From a bacterium (lineage in GTDB: Bacteria; Bdellovibrionota_C; UBA2361; OMII01): a stretch of 10,738 nucleotides of DNA. The notes below the pieces were generated by a model. The model was not told where the DNA came from and made no database searches. It saw nothing but the letters and a program-made list of their open reading frames with translations. The translations under genes were made by a program, and so were the position numbers. Shown here in pieces: positions 1 to 7,495 of this stretch. The first letter of the stretch is position 1. Each line of letters opens with the position of its first letter. The stretch is from NCBI GenBank assembly GCA_017853915.1, contig JAFMIS010000046.1:1-10738 (forward strand), read 5' to 3'.

Positions 1-1149
1 GGTCTTGCCGACTCCCGGCGGCCCCACAAAACACAAGATAGGCCCCTTAGAGTCAGGGTTAAGCGCTCGCACGCTTAAGTATTCAAGGATTCGGTCCTTA
101 ACTTTATCGAGACCGAAATGATCCTCATCGAGGATTGATTTGGCTTTGACCAAATCTAATCGATCTTTAGTTGTGGTATTCCACGGAAGATCAATCACCC
201 ACTCCAGATATGTCCTGAGGAGCGCGAACTCACTCGACTCCGGGCTCATCTGTTCAAGTCGTTTGAGCTGCTTGAAGGCCTCTTCTTTGGCTTGCTTCGG
301 CAAACGTAGGTCAACGAGTCGACCTCTCACGGTTTGGAGATCATCTGACCCAGGGTCCGACTCTCCAAGCTCACGCTGGATCTGCTTAATCTGCTCACGA
401 AGATAATACTCGCGCTGTCCTTTACTCATCTCATCGCGAGCTTTATCTTTAATCTTTTCAGAGAGGATAAATTGATTCAGATCATCTGAAATCGTTGTCT
501 CCGTCAAACGCAAGCGTTTTACGGGATCTAACTCCTCAAGCGCGGCCTGCGCGTCCGCCATCTCAATCTTGTAGTGCGCGAGTATAACATCCGACAGAGT
601 GCCTGGATCGTGTAGCTCCTCGGTCACAATCAACATCTCCTCTGGAAGGTGCTCATACTCAACGAGGAGCTGCAGATTCTCCCGGATGCGATTCATAATC
701 GCCTGCGTTTCGGCGGTGACTTTCTTGAGCTTCTGAATGGGAAGTGGCTCGATTCGAGCGATCATGTGTCGTTGCCGTACGGTGTACTGTTTGGTGCGCG
801 CGCGCACCAAACCCTGAAGCAACACCTTGTATCGACCATCCTGCACCTGGAGAGTGCGCACGATATGCGCCACCACCCCTACTTTATATAGCTCTCGCGA
901 CGTGGGGTCTTCGACGTCCGGATTGGATTGAGACACAACGAACGCCAGACGCTCGCCATTCATCGCGGCCTCCATGGCGCGAATACTGCTTGGTCGACTG
1001 AGGTAGAGCGACATCATAACGCCAGGAAATGGCACCATGTCTTTGGCCGCGAGAACCGGAAGCGAGGTTGGAATGCCAATCGGCTCAGGCTCTAGAAAAC
1101 CCTTATATTCCTGATCCTTGGGCTGCTTCTTTGCTCGCTTTTTAACCAT
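1..1149 (-). CDS. lon: ATP-dependent protease Lon, N-terminal 383 residues (cut by the window edge)
   Basis: Lon is a cytoplasmic homo-oligomeric AAA+ serine protease that unfolds and degrades misfolded and regulatory proteins. The frame is open from the ATG at 1149 to position 1, exactly 383 codons. Residues about 27-220 match the Lon substrate-binding domain, beginning SLPVLAAKDMVPFPGV. A charged helical/coiled-coil stretch follows, with the family signature KGQREYYLREQIKQIQREL. The AAA+ entry is LEWVIDLPWN, then the Walker A motif GPPGVGKT as the last eight residues (376-383). Walker B and the Ser-Lys proteolytic dyad lie outside the window. The start follows GAGAGGACTC, an acceptable ribosome site. 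It is transcribed in the same direction as grpE-dnaK-dnaJ, and lon is a heat-shock gene in many bacteria. Identity is certain; the shared control is inference. Confidence 0.97.
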   Translation of the reverse strand, partial: MVKKRAKKQPKDQEYKGFLEPEPIGIPTSLPVLAAKDMVPFPGVMMSLYLSRPSSIRAMEAAMNGERLAFVVSQSNPDVEDPTSRELYKVGVVAHIVRTLQVQDGRYKVLLQGLVRARTKQYTVRQRHMIARIEPLPIQKLKKVTAETQAIMNRIRENLQLLVEYEHLPEEMLIVTEELHDPGTLSDVILAHYKIEMADAQAALEELDPVKRLRLTETTISDDLNQFILSEKIKDKARDEMSKGQREYYLREQIKQIQRELGESDPGSDDLQTVRGRLVDLRLPKQAKEEAFKQLKRLEQMSPESSEFALLRTYLEWVIDLPWNTTTKDRLDLVKAKSILDEDHFGLDKVKDRILEYLSVRALNPDSKGPILCFVGPPGVGKT

Positions 1150-1177
1150 GAGTCCTCTCGTTGTTACCCTTAGGATG

Positions 1178-1206
1178 ACTATAGACTCCCGGCAGATGGT
1201 CCAAAA
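1178..1206 (-). promoter_or_regulatory. Weak candidate promoter for lon
   Basis: On the minus strand a TATAGT hexamer (1183-1178, five of six matches to a sigma-70 -10 box) lies about 30 bp upstream of the lon start. A poor -35 region, TTTTGG, sits 17 bp further up at 1206-1201. I see no convincing sigma-32 heat-shock promoter here. A CTTGCA and a CCCCGTTT occur just upstream, but their spacing (18 bp) is too long for that class. Confidence 0.3.
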
Positions 1207-1346
1207 CGGGGAATTTGCAGACTGAAGAGTGCAAGTAGAACTGTTTTTGATGGGGCAGCTCTGCGCTACACGGGTGAATTCCTTTGTATTGGAGGGCCGC
1301 CGGACGCGACGTGAACCAGCAACATTATTGGCGAGCGTAACATCTC

Positions 1347-1365
1347 GGCGCCCGACCCGGGCGCC
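1347..1365. other. Perfect GC-rich hairpin 1 of the 140-bp unit
   Basis: GGCGCCCG, a three-base ACC loop, then CGGGCGCC. The same hairpin recurs at 1487-1505 and 1627-1645. It is flanked by a weaker outer pair, ATTATTG (1324-1330) with CAATAAT (1383-1389), so a larger cruciform or RNA fold is possible. No T-run follows on either strand, so it is not an ordinary intrinsic terminator. Confidence 0.8.
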
Positions 1366-1422
1366 CTCCAAATGATTGGGGTCAATAATCGCGGCGGACC
1401 AAGAAACGAGGATCCCTTGGAG

Positions 1423-1441
1423 GGCGGCCGGTCCGGCCGCC
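1423..1441. other. Near-perfect palindrome 2 at the 140-bp unit junction
   Basis: GGCGGCCGG, one central T, then CCGGCCGCC: a nine-base arm on each side. It recurs at 1563-1581. It spans the junction between successive repeat units and is the part that appears collapsed at the left end of the array, which points to the palindrome as the recombination or slippage point. Confidence 0.8.
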
Positions 1442-1713
1442 GGACGCGACGTGAACCAGCAACATTATTGGCGAGCGTAACATCTCGGCGCCCGACCCGG
1501 GCGCCCTCCAAATGATTGGGGTCAATAATCGCGGCGGACCAAGAAACGAGGATCCCTTGGAGGGCGGCCGGTCCGGCCGCCGGACGCAACGTGAACCAGC
1601 AACATTATTGGCGAGCGTAATATCTCGGCGCCCGACCCGGGCGCCCTCCAAATGATTGGGGTTATTGATCGAGGCGCCTCGTGGGTGCCTCTACTTGCCT
1701 ACAACGGCACGCC

Positions 1714-1733
1714 AAAAAACAGCCTCAGCGGCT
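1714..1733 (-). terminator. Possible weak intrinsic terminator of the LpoA-like gene
   Basis: Minus-strand reading gives AGCC, loop GCTGA, GGCT, then G and six T residues (1719-1714). The stem is only four base pairs and overlaps the stop codon at 1734-1732, so strength is doubtful. Position and T-run are right for the end of the lipoprotein transcript. Confidence 0.4.
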
Positions 1734-3645
1734 AATATCCGCTCTCAACCCTCTCAGTATCACCAAGCCGAGGAGTTTGGGAGCTATTTGCCGCGTCCGC
1801 CGCGACGTTCGAGCTGTCATAGCGAGATGGGTTACTCATCGGCATCTTCTCCTGGAAGGAATCGCGCATGACCTCAACGACATAGAAGCTACGAGAGACC
1901 TCGCCTGATGGCAGGACTGAGATCAAACCAGTCACGCCAGTATACGAAGGAAGGCTTCGCAAGGCTGGCTCGAAGGTGCTCCCATCCTGAATCGCTTTTC
2001 TCAAAGCGTTCACGATCAGAGTCCCCGCGTCGAATCCCTGCGCGGCTAAGAAATTTGGAGCCGTGTTGTATTTGCCCTTAAACGAGTTGATAAATTGCTG
2101 CACCTCAGGCCGGTTGCTTTGGGTAAAGAATGGCGTGACAAAGATGGCTCGCTCAAAGAGAGCCTGCGAGCGCGCGACCTTAGCTATATTGTCCCACAAC
2201 GCCGTTCCCAGCGGTCGCATCCGCTTTTTCAGCGACGGAGAGAGGTTCGCCAATAATTTAGCGCTCGCATCGACGCTGTCGGGAATCAACACAGCCTCAG
2301 CCGAAGTTCCCTCTAATTGCTGCGCGACCTCGAGCATCGAGGTCTCATCGCCGGAGACATACGACACCTCTAAATCAAGCGATAGATTCAACGACGCCAG
2401 CTTCTTTTTAAACGCATCCACAAATTCAGAACCACTTGGTGAATGAGGATACGCCACAGCGAAACGGGTGATGTGGTAATCACCGTAGGCCGCGTTCACG
2501 AGGGCTTCAATCTGACTCGTAGTTGTAGCGCCAAGTCTAAAGATGCCGTTGCCAGTGGAGAACGAATCGCTCTTCGAAAAGGACAGAAGCGGAACACCTA
2601 CCTCACGCGCGGTCTGCGCCGCAGCGACGGCAGGCTCAGTTAACAGTGGGCCAGCAACCACCGATGCTCGCGCGCCGGAGGCGAGCTCTCGCACCGCCGC
2701 GGACGCGGCGGCGGTATCAGCGCCCACATCGCGTGCCTCAACTTTAACTTTTGGCTCGACGGTATTATTCGCCTCGATCGCGAGGTCAAAGCCCCGCTGG
2801 GTGTCTCGCCCCAAAGCCGCGAAACGATCCGATAAACTCAGAACCAGTCCGACCACCGGAGCGCCATTGGTTGGCTGGGCTGGGCTCGGACCGGCAAGCG
2901 TTGTCTGTGCCTGATCGAAACCGAGCCAAAACGGCCGATCGTTATCCTGAGCCACCGCCACATAACCTGGTGAAGTCCGGCGTAAACGCTCGCGGCCGAT
3001 CTGTTCATTAATGAAGGTGTCGGTCCGCCAATTCTCAGCTATTCGTTCAAAATCCTCAGAGCTCAGAGTTTGAAGCAACATCGCAGTTCCCGTACGCGCA
3101 ACTTGAATCGCTGGGCCGTCTATCCTGCCCTGCGTGGCGACCTTCGAAAACCAAGCCATGGATTGCTCCACATCTCCGTGTCGACCATAGGCGAACGCAA
3201 GTACCAAACCAAATGGGACGTCAACATTCGCCTCCGCCATGCCGCGGCGCTTGTAAAACGCTCCAATCGCTGAAAGGGATTTCTTGGCCTGGTCGAGCGC
3301 TAAATACTGACTCGCCACACGAATGGCAGCGGCCTCAGCTTCTCCCTGAGCAAGGGACTCGGTTGAAGCTTTGAGGTAGGCATCCAGAGCCGATCGCCGC
3401 TTGCCTCGCTCTTGCAGCTCATCACCCAAGATCAAGGCTCGGTTACGCAACTCTACTCCGTTGAGATCTCGGAAAAGCGGCCAGATCTCCCAAGGCATCG
3501 GCTTAGCGAGCTCAGGCGATGGGACTTCTTTAGTAGCTGAATCCGGGAAGCGCCTCGACCCTGGCTTTTTTGTAGTTGATGAACACCCGACTGCGAGCCC
3601 CAGACAGAGCAGGAACAATACAAGGCGATGAGGGGAGCTACGCAT
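1732..3645 (-). CDS. LpoA-like lipoprotein with periplasmic-binding-protein domain
   Basis: This 637-residue lipoprotein has a basic n-region, a hydrophobic core (LVLFLLCLGLAV) and a lipobox LAVGC with the acylated Cys at 21. Ser follows the Cys, which suits outer-membrane sorting by the enterobacterial rule. Residues about 55-225 are helical and Ala-rich, TPR-like. A Pro-rich linker leads to a type-I periplasmic-binding-protein (LivJ/Peripla_BP_6) fold from about 263 (APVVGLVLSLSDRFAALG) to about 605. This TPR-plus-binding-fold order is that of LpoA, the outer-membrane activator of penicillin-binding protein 1A; an amino-acid or branched-chain ligand receptor is the alternative. The start is preceded by AAGGAAGG with 9 bp spacing. 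It lies 69 bp downstream of dnaJ with its own candidate promoter, so it may be only partly co-transcribed with the chaperones. Family placement is good; the PBP partner is inference. Confidence 0.85.
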   Translation of the reverse strand: MRSSPHRLVLFLLCLGLAVGCSSTTKKPGSRRFPDSATKEVPSPELAKPMPWEIWPLFRDLNGVELRNRALILGDELQERGKRRSALDAYLKASTESLAQGEAEAAAIRVASQYLALDQAKKSLSAIGAFYKRRGMAEANVDVPFGLVLAFAYGRHGDVEQSMAWFSKVATQGRIDGPAIQVARTGTAMLLQTLSSEDFERIAENWRTDTFINEQIGRERLRRTSPGYVAVAQDNDRPFWLGFDQAQTTLAGPSPAQPTNGAPVVGLVLSLSDRFAALGRDTQRGFDLAIEANNTVEPKVKVEARDVGADTAAASAAVRELASGARASVVAGPLLTEPAVAAAQTAREVGVPLLSFSKSDSFSTGNGIFRLGATTTSQIEALVNAAYGDYHITRFAVAYPHSPSGSEFVDAFKKKLASLNLSLDLEVSYVSGDETSMLEVAQQLEGTSAEAVLIPDSVDASAKLLANLSPSLKKRMRPLGTALWDNIAKVARSQALFERAIFVTPFFTQSNRPEVQQFINSFKGKYNTAPNFLAAQGFDAGTLIVNALRKAIQDGSTFEPALRSLPSYTGVTGLISVLPSGEVSRSFYVVEVMRDSFQEKMPMSNPSRYDSSNVAADAANSSQTPRLGDTERVESGY

Positions 3646-3684
3646 AGGGCGCGACCTTCCTTAATGAGTTACGTCACGACCACT

Positions 3685-3714
3685 ACTATAAGCGGGGGCG
3701 GCTGGGGTAGCCAA
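3685..3714 (-). promoter_or_regulatory. Candidate sigma-70 promoter for the LpoA-like gene
   Basis: In the dnaJ to lipoprotein gap the minus strand reads TTGGCT (3714-3709), an 18-bp spacer, then TATAGT (3690-3685). The matches are four of six and five of six to the housekeeping consensus. It begins directly after the dnaJ stop and lies about 40 bp upstream of the lipoprotein start, which would free that gene from heat-shock control. Confidence 0.5.
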
Positions 3715-4839
3715 CTAGGAAAACATCTCCTTCATCTTGTCTAAGAACCCCTTGTCGTCGTCAACCACCGTTCCCTGTATCGTCGCCAGCTCCTCAAGGA
3801 GTTTTTTCTCCTTCTCAGAGACCTTCCTGGGAACATGTACATGCACCCGCACGTGCTGGTCTCCGCGCCGTTGAGGACTACTGCCCAAGATCGGAATCCC
3901 CTTGTTCTTCATCCGAAACACCTTTCCGGATGGCGTCCCAGCTGGAATCTTAAGTTTTAGTTTTCCATCCAAGGATGGCACCTCAATCTCTCCACCCAGC
4001 ACCGCGACCGAGAATGAGATCGGCATATCACACACAACCTCACTCTCCTGGCGCTGGAATAGAGGATGATCGGCTACCAATATCTGGACATAGAGATCGC
4101 CACTCGGGCCTCCTCCCTGTCCGGGCTCCCCTTCGCCGCGCATCTTGAGCCTCTGGCCATTATCGACCCCGGCTGGAACTTTAATTTTTAAGGTTGATTC
4201 CTTTGTCCTGAGGCCGCTCCCTGAGCAACTTCGGCAGGGGTTCTTCACTACTTCCCCAACTCCTCCACAGGCGTGGCAGGTTCGCGCCAGCGTAAAGAAA
4301 CCTTGCTGAATTCTAATCTGTCCCGCTCCATCGCACTGAGGACATCGCTCTTTCGATGAACCCTTAGCGGCACCCGAGCCCGAGCAATCATCACACCGAA
4401 CTCTTCGGGTCAGCGATACCTCTTTCTCACACCCGAACGCGGCCTCCTCAAAGGTCACATCGAGATCGTAGCGCAGGTCATTCCCGGCTCGACCCCTACT
4501 GCGACGGGGATCTCCCCCCATGGCTCCACCAAAGAATGATCCGAAGATATCGCCAAAGATATCCTCAAAGCCGGAGAAGTCTCCAGATTGAAAGCCTCCT
4601 GCTCCCCCACCCTGCGTGAAGGCCGCATGACCGAAGCGGTCATAACGAGCGCGGTTCTCCGCGTCGCTCAACACCGAGTATGCCTCAGTCGCTTCCTTGA
4701 ACTTCTCTTCAGCCTCCTTATTGCCAGGATTCTTATCGGGATGGAACTGAACAGCCTTCTTGCGGTAGGCCTTTTTGATATCGTCGAGGGAGGCGCTCTT
4801 AGAGACCTCGAGAACTTCGTAAAAATCACGCTTTGACAC
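3715..4839 (-). CDS. dnaJ: Chaperone DnaJ (type I Hsp40)
   Basis: DnaJ delivers unfolded clients to DnaK and stimulates its ATPase. The 374 residues match full-length type I DnaJ. The J domain is at 4-70 with the HPD motif at 33-35. A Gly/Phe-rich region (about 76-109) carries FEDIFGDIFGSFFGG. The zinc-binding domain has all four CxxCxGxG repeats: CDDCSGSG 149-156, CPQCDGAG 166-173, CHACGGVG 188-195 and CRSCSGSG 202-209. Two C-terminal beta-sandwich substrate-binding domains follow (about 212-340). The start is GTG, fixed by GAGGGAG five bases upstream and by the exact family N-terminus (SKRDFYEVLEV). It follows dnaK by 140 bp on the same strand; the hairpins in that gap could lower its expression relative to dnaK. 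Nothing is missing or unusual in the protein. Confidence 0.98.
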   Translation of the reverse strand: MSKRDFYEVLEVSKSASLDDIKKAYRKKAVQFHPDKNPGNKEAEEKFKEATEAYSVLSDAENRARYDRFGHAAFTQGGGAGGFQSGDFSGFEDIFGDIFGSFFGGAMGGDPRRSRGRAGNDLRYDLDVTFEEAAFGCEKEVSLTRRVRCDDCSGSGAAKGSSKERCPQCDGAGQIRIQQGFFTLARTCHACGGVGEVVKNPCRSCSGSGLRTKESTLKIKVPAGVDNGQRLKMRGEGEPGQGGGPSGDLYVQILVADHPLFQRQESEVVCDMPISFSVAVLGGEIEVPSLDGKLKLKIPAGTPSGKVFRMKNKGIPILGSSPQRRGDQHVRVHVHVPRKVSEKEKKLLEELATIQGTVVDDDKGFLDKMKEMFS

Positions 4840-4891
4840 AACAGCTCCCTCATTTGTGCGGGTTCATATACCGCCTCTACATAGCACAAGA

Positions 4892-4927
4892 GTCGGGACC
4901 CCTGGAATACTGCCCAGAGATCCCGAC
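4892..4927 (-). promoter_or_regulatory. 14-bp hairpin in the dnaK-dnaJ intergenic transcript
   Basis: The minus-strand RNA forms GUCGGGAUCUCUGG, an eight-base loop (GCAGUAUU), then CCAGGGGUCCCGAC. All 14 positions pair, two of them as G-U wobbles. On the plus strand those two positions would be A-C mismatches, so the structure suits RNA read in the operon direction. The bases after it (UCUUGUG) are not a U-run, so a standard intrinsic terminator is unlikely. A processing, stability or attenuation element between dnaK and dnaJ is more likely. Role is inference. Confidence 0.7.
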
Positions 4928-4947
4928 CCCCATAATTGACGCCTAGA

Positions 4948-4965
4948 CTCGCGGCGAGCCGCGAG
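4948..4965 (-). promoter_or_regulatory. Short GC hairpin just after the dnaK stop
   Basis: CTCGCGGC and GCCGCGAG are perfect complements with a two-base spacer, 14 bp beyond the dnaK stop codon (in a folded RNA the loop would open to four bases). No T-run follows. It could protect the 3' end of a dnaK message or act together with the larger hairpin 20 bp downstream. Confidence 0.55.
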
Positions 4966-4979
4966 AAATAAGCCTCCGG

Positions 4980-6905
4980 TTACGCGTTCTTGTTGTCGCG
5001 CACCTCCTCATAGTCAGCGTCAACCACGTCTTCCTTACCAGCCGAGCCAGCTTGAGCACCATCGGTTGACTGCTCTGCTGCGCCCTCAGCCGACGAGGCA
5101 GCCGCGCGCTTATACGCCTCCTCAGAGAGCTTATGAGCGGCCTTCTCAAGGTCCACAAACGCGCTCTTCATCTTCTCTTGGTCGTTGGATTCAAGAGCCT
5201 TCTTGGCATCCTCGAGAGCCGTGTTGATCGAGCCCTTAATCTCCGGAGTTAACTTATCCGAGAGCTCATTCATCGTCTTCTCAGTCGAGTACACAAGGGT
5301 ATCGAGCTTGTTACGCTCCTCTACCATCTCTCGACGCTTACGATCTTCATCGGCGTGCGACTTAGCATCGTTCACCATACGATCGATCTCTTCCTTCGAG
5401 AGACCGGAGCTCGCTGTGATCTTGATTGACTGCTCTTTACCAGTTCCGAGATCCTTAGCGCCTACCGACACAATGCCGTTCGCATCGATATCGAAGGTAA
5501 CTTCAATCTGGGGAACGCCACGCGGAGCCGGCGGAATATTGGCTAGATCAAAACGGCCCAGCGTCTTGTTATCCGTTGCCATATCGCGCTCACCCTGAAG
5601 CACGTGAATCGATACCGCCGGCTGGTTATCCGACGCGGTCGAAAACACCTGCGACTTACGGGTTGGAATTGTCGTGTTCTTCTCAATCAGCTTGGTGAAC
5701 ACGCCACCCAAGGTCTCGATTCCGAGACTGAGCGGAGTAACATCCAAGAGGAGAACATCTTTCACATCACCCTGGAGAACGCCTCCTTGCACCGCGGCTC
5801 CGATCGCCACAGCCTCATCTGGATTGACGCTCTTGGATGGCTCTTTGCCAAAGATCTCCTTCACCCGAGCCTGCACCGCCGGCATACGAGTCATTCCACC
5901 GACGAGAATGACCTCACCAATGTCACTCGCCTTGAGGCCAGCATCCTTGAGGGCCGTGCGACATGGATCCTCAAGCCTCTTAAGCAAGCTTGAGCACAAC
6001 GACTCAAACTTTGCCCTCGATATCTTGAGGTTCATGTGCTTCGGACCAGAGGCGTCCGCCGTAATAAACGGCAGATTAATATCCGTCTCAGCTGACGATG
6101 AAAGCTCATGCTTAGCTTTTTCAGCCGCCTCCTTCAGACGTTGAAGCGCCATCGTGTCTTTACGCAGATCGATCCCCTGCTCTTTCTTAAACTCATCAGC
6201 AAGGTAATCAACAAGCACGAGGTCGAAGTCTTCTCCTCCAAGGAACGTATCACCGTTCGTTGATTTAACCTCGAACACGCCATCACCAAGCTCGAGAATC
6301 GAAACGTCAAACGTTCCTCCTCCGAGGTCGAACACAGCGATGGTCTTCTCGTGCTTCTTATCGAGGCCGTACGCCAGCGCCGCGGCGGTTGGCTCATTGA
6401 TAATTCGAAGAACGTTGAGACCCGCAATCTTGCCAGCGTCTTTGGTGGCTTGTCGCTGCGCGTCATCGAAGTACGCAGGCACAGTGATAACCGCGTCAGT
6501 AACCTTCTCCCCGAGGTAGTCCTCGGCGGTCTGCTTCATCTTCGTGAGAACCATCGCAGACACCTCTTGTGGGCTCTTTGACTCACCCTTGAGCTTCACC
6601 CAGGCGTCGCCGTTCGAGGACGACACGATCTCATATGGCAGAACCTTACGAGCCTTCTCCACTTCAGCCGCGTCTGATTTGCGACCGATCAAACGCTTCA
6701 CGGCGAAGATCGTATTCTTCGGATTCGTTACAGCTTGACGCTTCGCGATCTGTCCTACGAGACGCTCACCAGCGTCGTTTACGCCAACTACCGAAGGGGT
6801 CGTTCTACTCCCCTCACTGTTGGCTATTACAACTGGGCTACCCGCCTCCATAATCGAAACGCACGAGTTGGTCGTTCCAAGATCAATTCCAATCACTTTT
6901 GCCAT
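4980..6905 (-). CDS. dnaK: Molecular chaperone DnaK (Hsp70)
   Basis: DnaK binds exposed hydrophobic peptides in an ATP-controlled cycle with DnaJ (ATPase stimulation) and GrpE (nucleotide exchange). The 641 residues are normal length. The actin-like ATPase domain starts MAKVIGIDLGTTNS (phosphate-1 loop 6-14), contains Lys70, and shows FDLGGGTFD at 192-200 and LVGGMTR at 334-340. The interdomain linker VKDVLLLDVTP at 381-391 leads to the beta-sandwich substrate domain, starting PLSLGIETLGG, and a helical lid from about 505. A disordered Ala/Ser/Gly tail ends in DVVDADYEEV, the usual bacterial DnaK terminus. The start is set by a textbook AAGGAG (6916-6911), five bases upstream of ATG. It lies 38 bp downstream of grpE, almost certainly in one transcript. 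Confidence 0.99.
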   Translation of the reverse strand: MAKVIGIDLGTTNSCVSIMEAGSPVVIANSEGSRTTPSVVGVNDAGERLVGQIAKRQAVTNPKNTIFAVKRLIGRKSDAAEVEKARKVLPYEIVSSSNGDAWVKLKGESKSPQEVSAMVLTKMKQTAEDYLGEKVTDAVITVPAYFDDAQRQATKDAGKIAGLNVLRIINEPTAAALAYGLDKKHEKTIAVFDLGGGTFDVSILELGDGVFEVKSTNGDTFLGGEDFDLVLVDYLADEFKKEQGIDLRKDTMALQRLKEAAEKAKHELSSSAETDINLPFITADASGPKHMNLKISRAKFESLCSSLLKRLEDPCRTALKDAGLKASDIGEVILVGGMTRMPAVQARVKEIFGKEPSKSVNPDEAVAIGAAVQGGVLQGDVKDVLLLDVTPLSLGIETLGGVFTKLIEKNTTIPTRKSQVFSTASDNQPAVSIHVLQGERDMATDNKTLGRFDLANIPPAPRGVPQIEVTFDIDANGIVSVGAKDLGTGKEQSIKITASSGLSKEEIDRMVNDAKSHADEDRKRREMVEERNKLDTLVYSTEKTMNELSDKLTPEIKGSINTALEDAKKALESNDQEKMKSAFVDLEKAAHKLSEEAYKRAAASSAEGAAEQSTDGAQAGSAGKEDVVDADYEEVRDNKNA

Positions 6906-6943
6906 AGTTACTCCTTAAAAAATCTTTACTCGTGGTGCCAACG

Positions 6944-7468
6944 CTACTCCGCGGCAACCACAACCTCTCCTACGCGAATCAATTTATCCTTGTAGAAGTA
7001 CGCCTTCTTGAGCTCTCCTACGATCGTGCCGGGCGCCGCTGAATTCCCAGGCACTCGACTAATCGCCGCATGTTTGTGCGGATCGAATTCCTTGCCCATC
7101 GCCCCCTCGCCACGGATCTCCCAGCGACTAAGCCTCTCAACGAACATCTTATGGACCATCTCAAGCCCGGCCTTCAACTTATCGTACTCAGCTGAGCTGT
7201 AAGCGAGGGCGAGCTCCAGGTTGTCCAAAACCTCCAGAAGGTCTACAACCAAACGCTCTCCTTGATACTTAAGCAGCTCAGACTGCTCCTTCAAGGCTCG
7301 CCTCTTAAAATTCTCAAAATCAGCCAAAAGTCTTATGTAGCGGTCCTTTGATTCGGCCAGCTCCTTGGCCATCAGCTCTTCTGGGGTCTGCTGGGCCTGT
7401 TCTTGAGCCTGCTCTTGGGCCTGGCCGTCTCCGTTAACAACCTGATTTAGCTCAGCTTTATCTTCCAT
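6944..7468 (-). CDS. grpE: Nucleotide exchange factor GrpE
   Basis: GrpE dimers release ADP from DnaK and act as a thermosensor of the chaperone cycle. The protein has 174 residues, slightly short for the family. An acidic N-terminal tail contains a Gln/Glu/Ala repeat (AQEQAQEQAQQ, 17-27). A long dimerising helix (about 29-75) includes DRYIRLLADFENFKRR. The C-terminal beta-wing carries the family signature from FDPHKHAAISRVP (129-140) to GELKKAYFYKDKLIRVGEVVVA. The ATG at 7468 has AGGAAAG a few bases upstream. It is the first gene of the visible minus-strand block. No hrcA precedes it; the upstream region is shared with the divergent recO. Confidence 0.97.
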   Translation of the reverse strand: MEDKAELNQVVNGDGQAQEQAQEQAQQTPEELMAKELAESKDRYIRLLADFENFKRRALKEQSELLKYQGERLVVDLLEVLDNLELALAYSSAEYDKLKAGLEMVHKMFVERLSRWEIRGEGAMGKEFDPHKHAAISRVPGNSAAPGTIVGELKKAYFYKDKLIRVGEVVVAAE

Positions 7469-7495
7469 GCTTCTTTCCTAGGACTTTACATTTCC

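Larger units (their letters stand above)
1290..1677. repeat. Tandem array of a 140-bp intergenic repeat (about 2.6 copies)
   Basis: Copy 1 (1301-1440) and copy 2 (1441-1580) are identical over all 140 bases as I read them. Copy 3 starts at 1581, keeps close identity to about 1662 with two substitutions (cgcgac to cgcaac, gtaacatc to gtaatatc), then decays to partial similarity up to about 1677. At the left edge, TGGAGGGCCGCC (1289-1300) looks like the unit junction with 12 bases (CGGCCGGTCCGG) removed from its palindrome. The period is not a multiple of three, so the array is not coding; open frames through it are by-products. Each unit carries several inverted repeats (annotated separately). 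The array sits between the stop of the LpoA-like gene and lon. Likely an interspersed-repeat or REP/MITE-like element that amplified in place, but no terminal inverted repeats or target duplication could be fixed. Confidence 0.93.

Noticed and set aside
1266..1651. Two overlapping minus-strand open frames of 107 and 89 codons through the tandem array
   Set aside because: They share the same peptide strings only because the 140-bp unit recurs. The period is not a multiple of three, no ribosome site is present, and the composition does not look like a real protein.
1290..1677. CRISPR array
   Set aside because: The units are contiguous 140-bp tandem copies with no short repeats alternating with unique spacers, and no cas gene is present.
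5185..6995. Several plus-strand open frames of up to 156 codons opposite dnaK
   Set aside because: They are antisense shadows of a highly conserved, fully convincing dnaK; their products match nothing recognisable.
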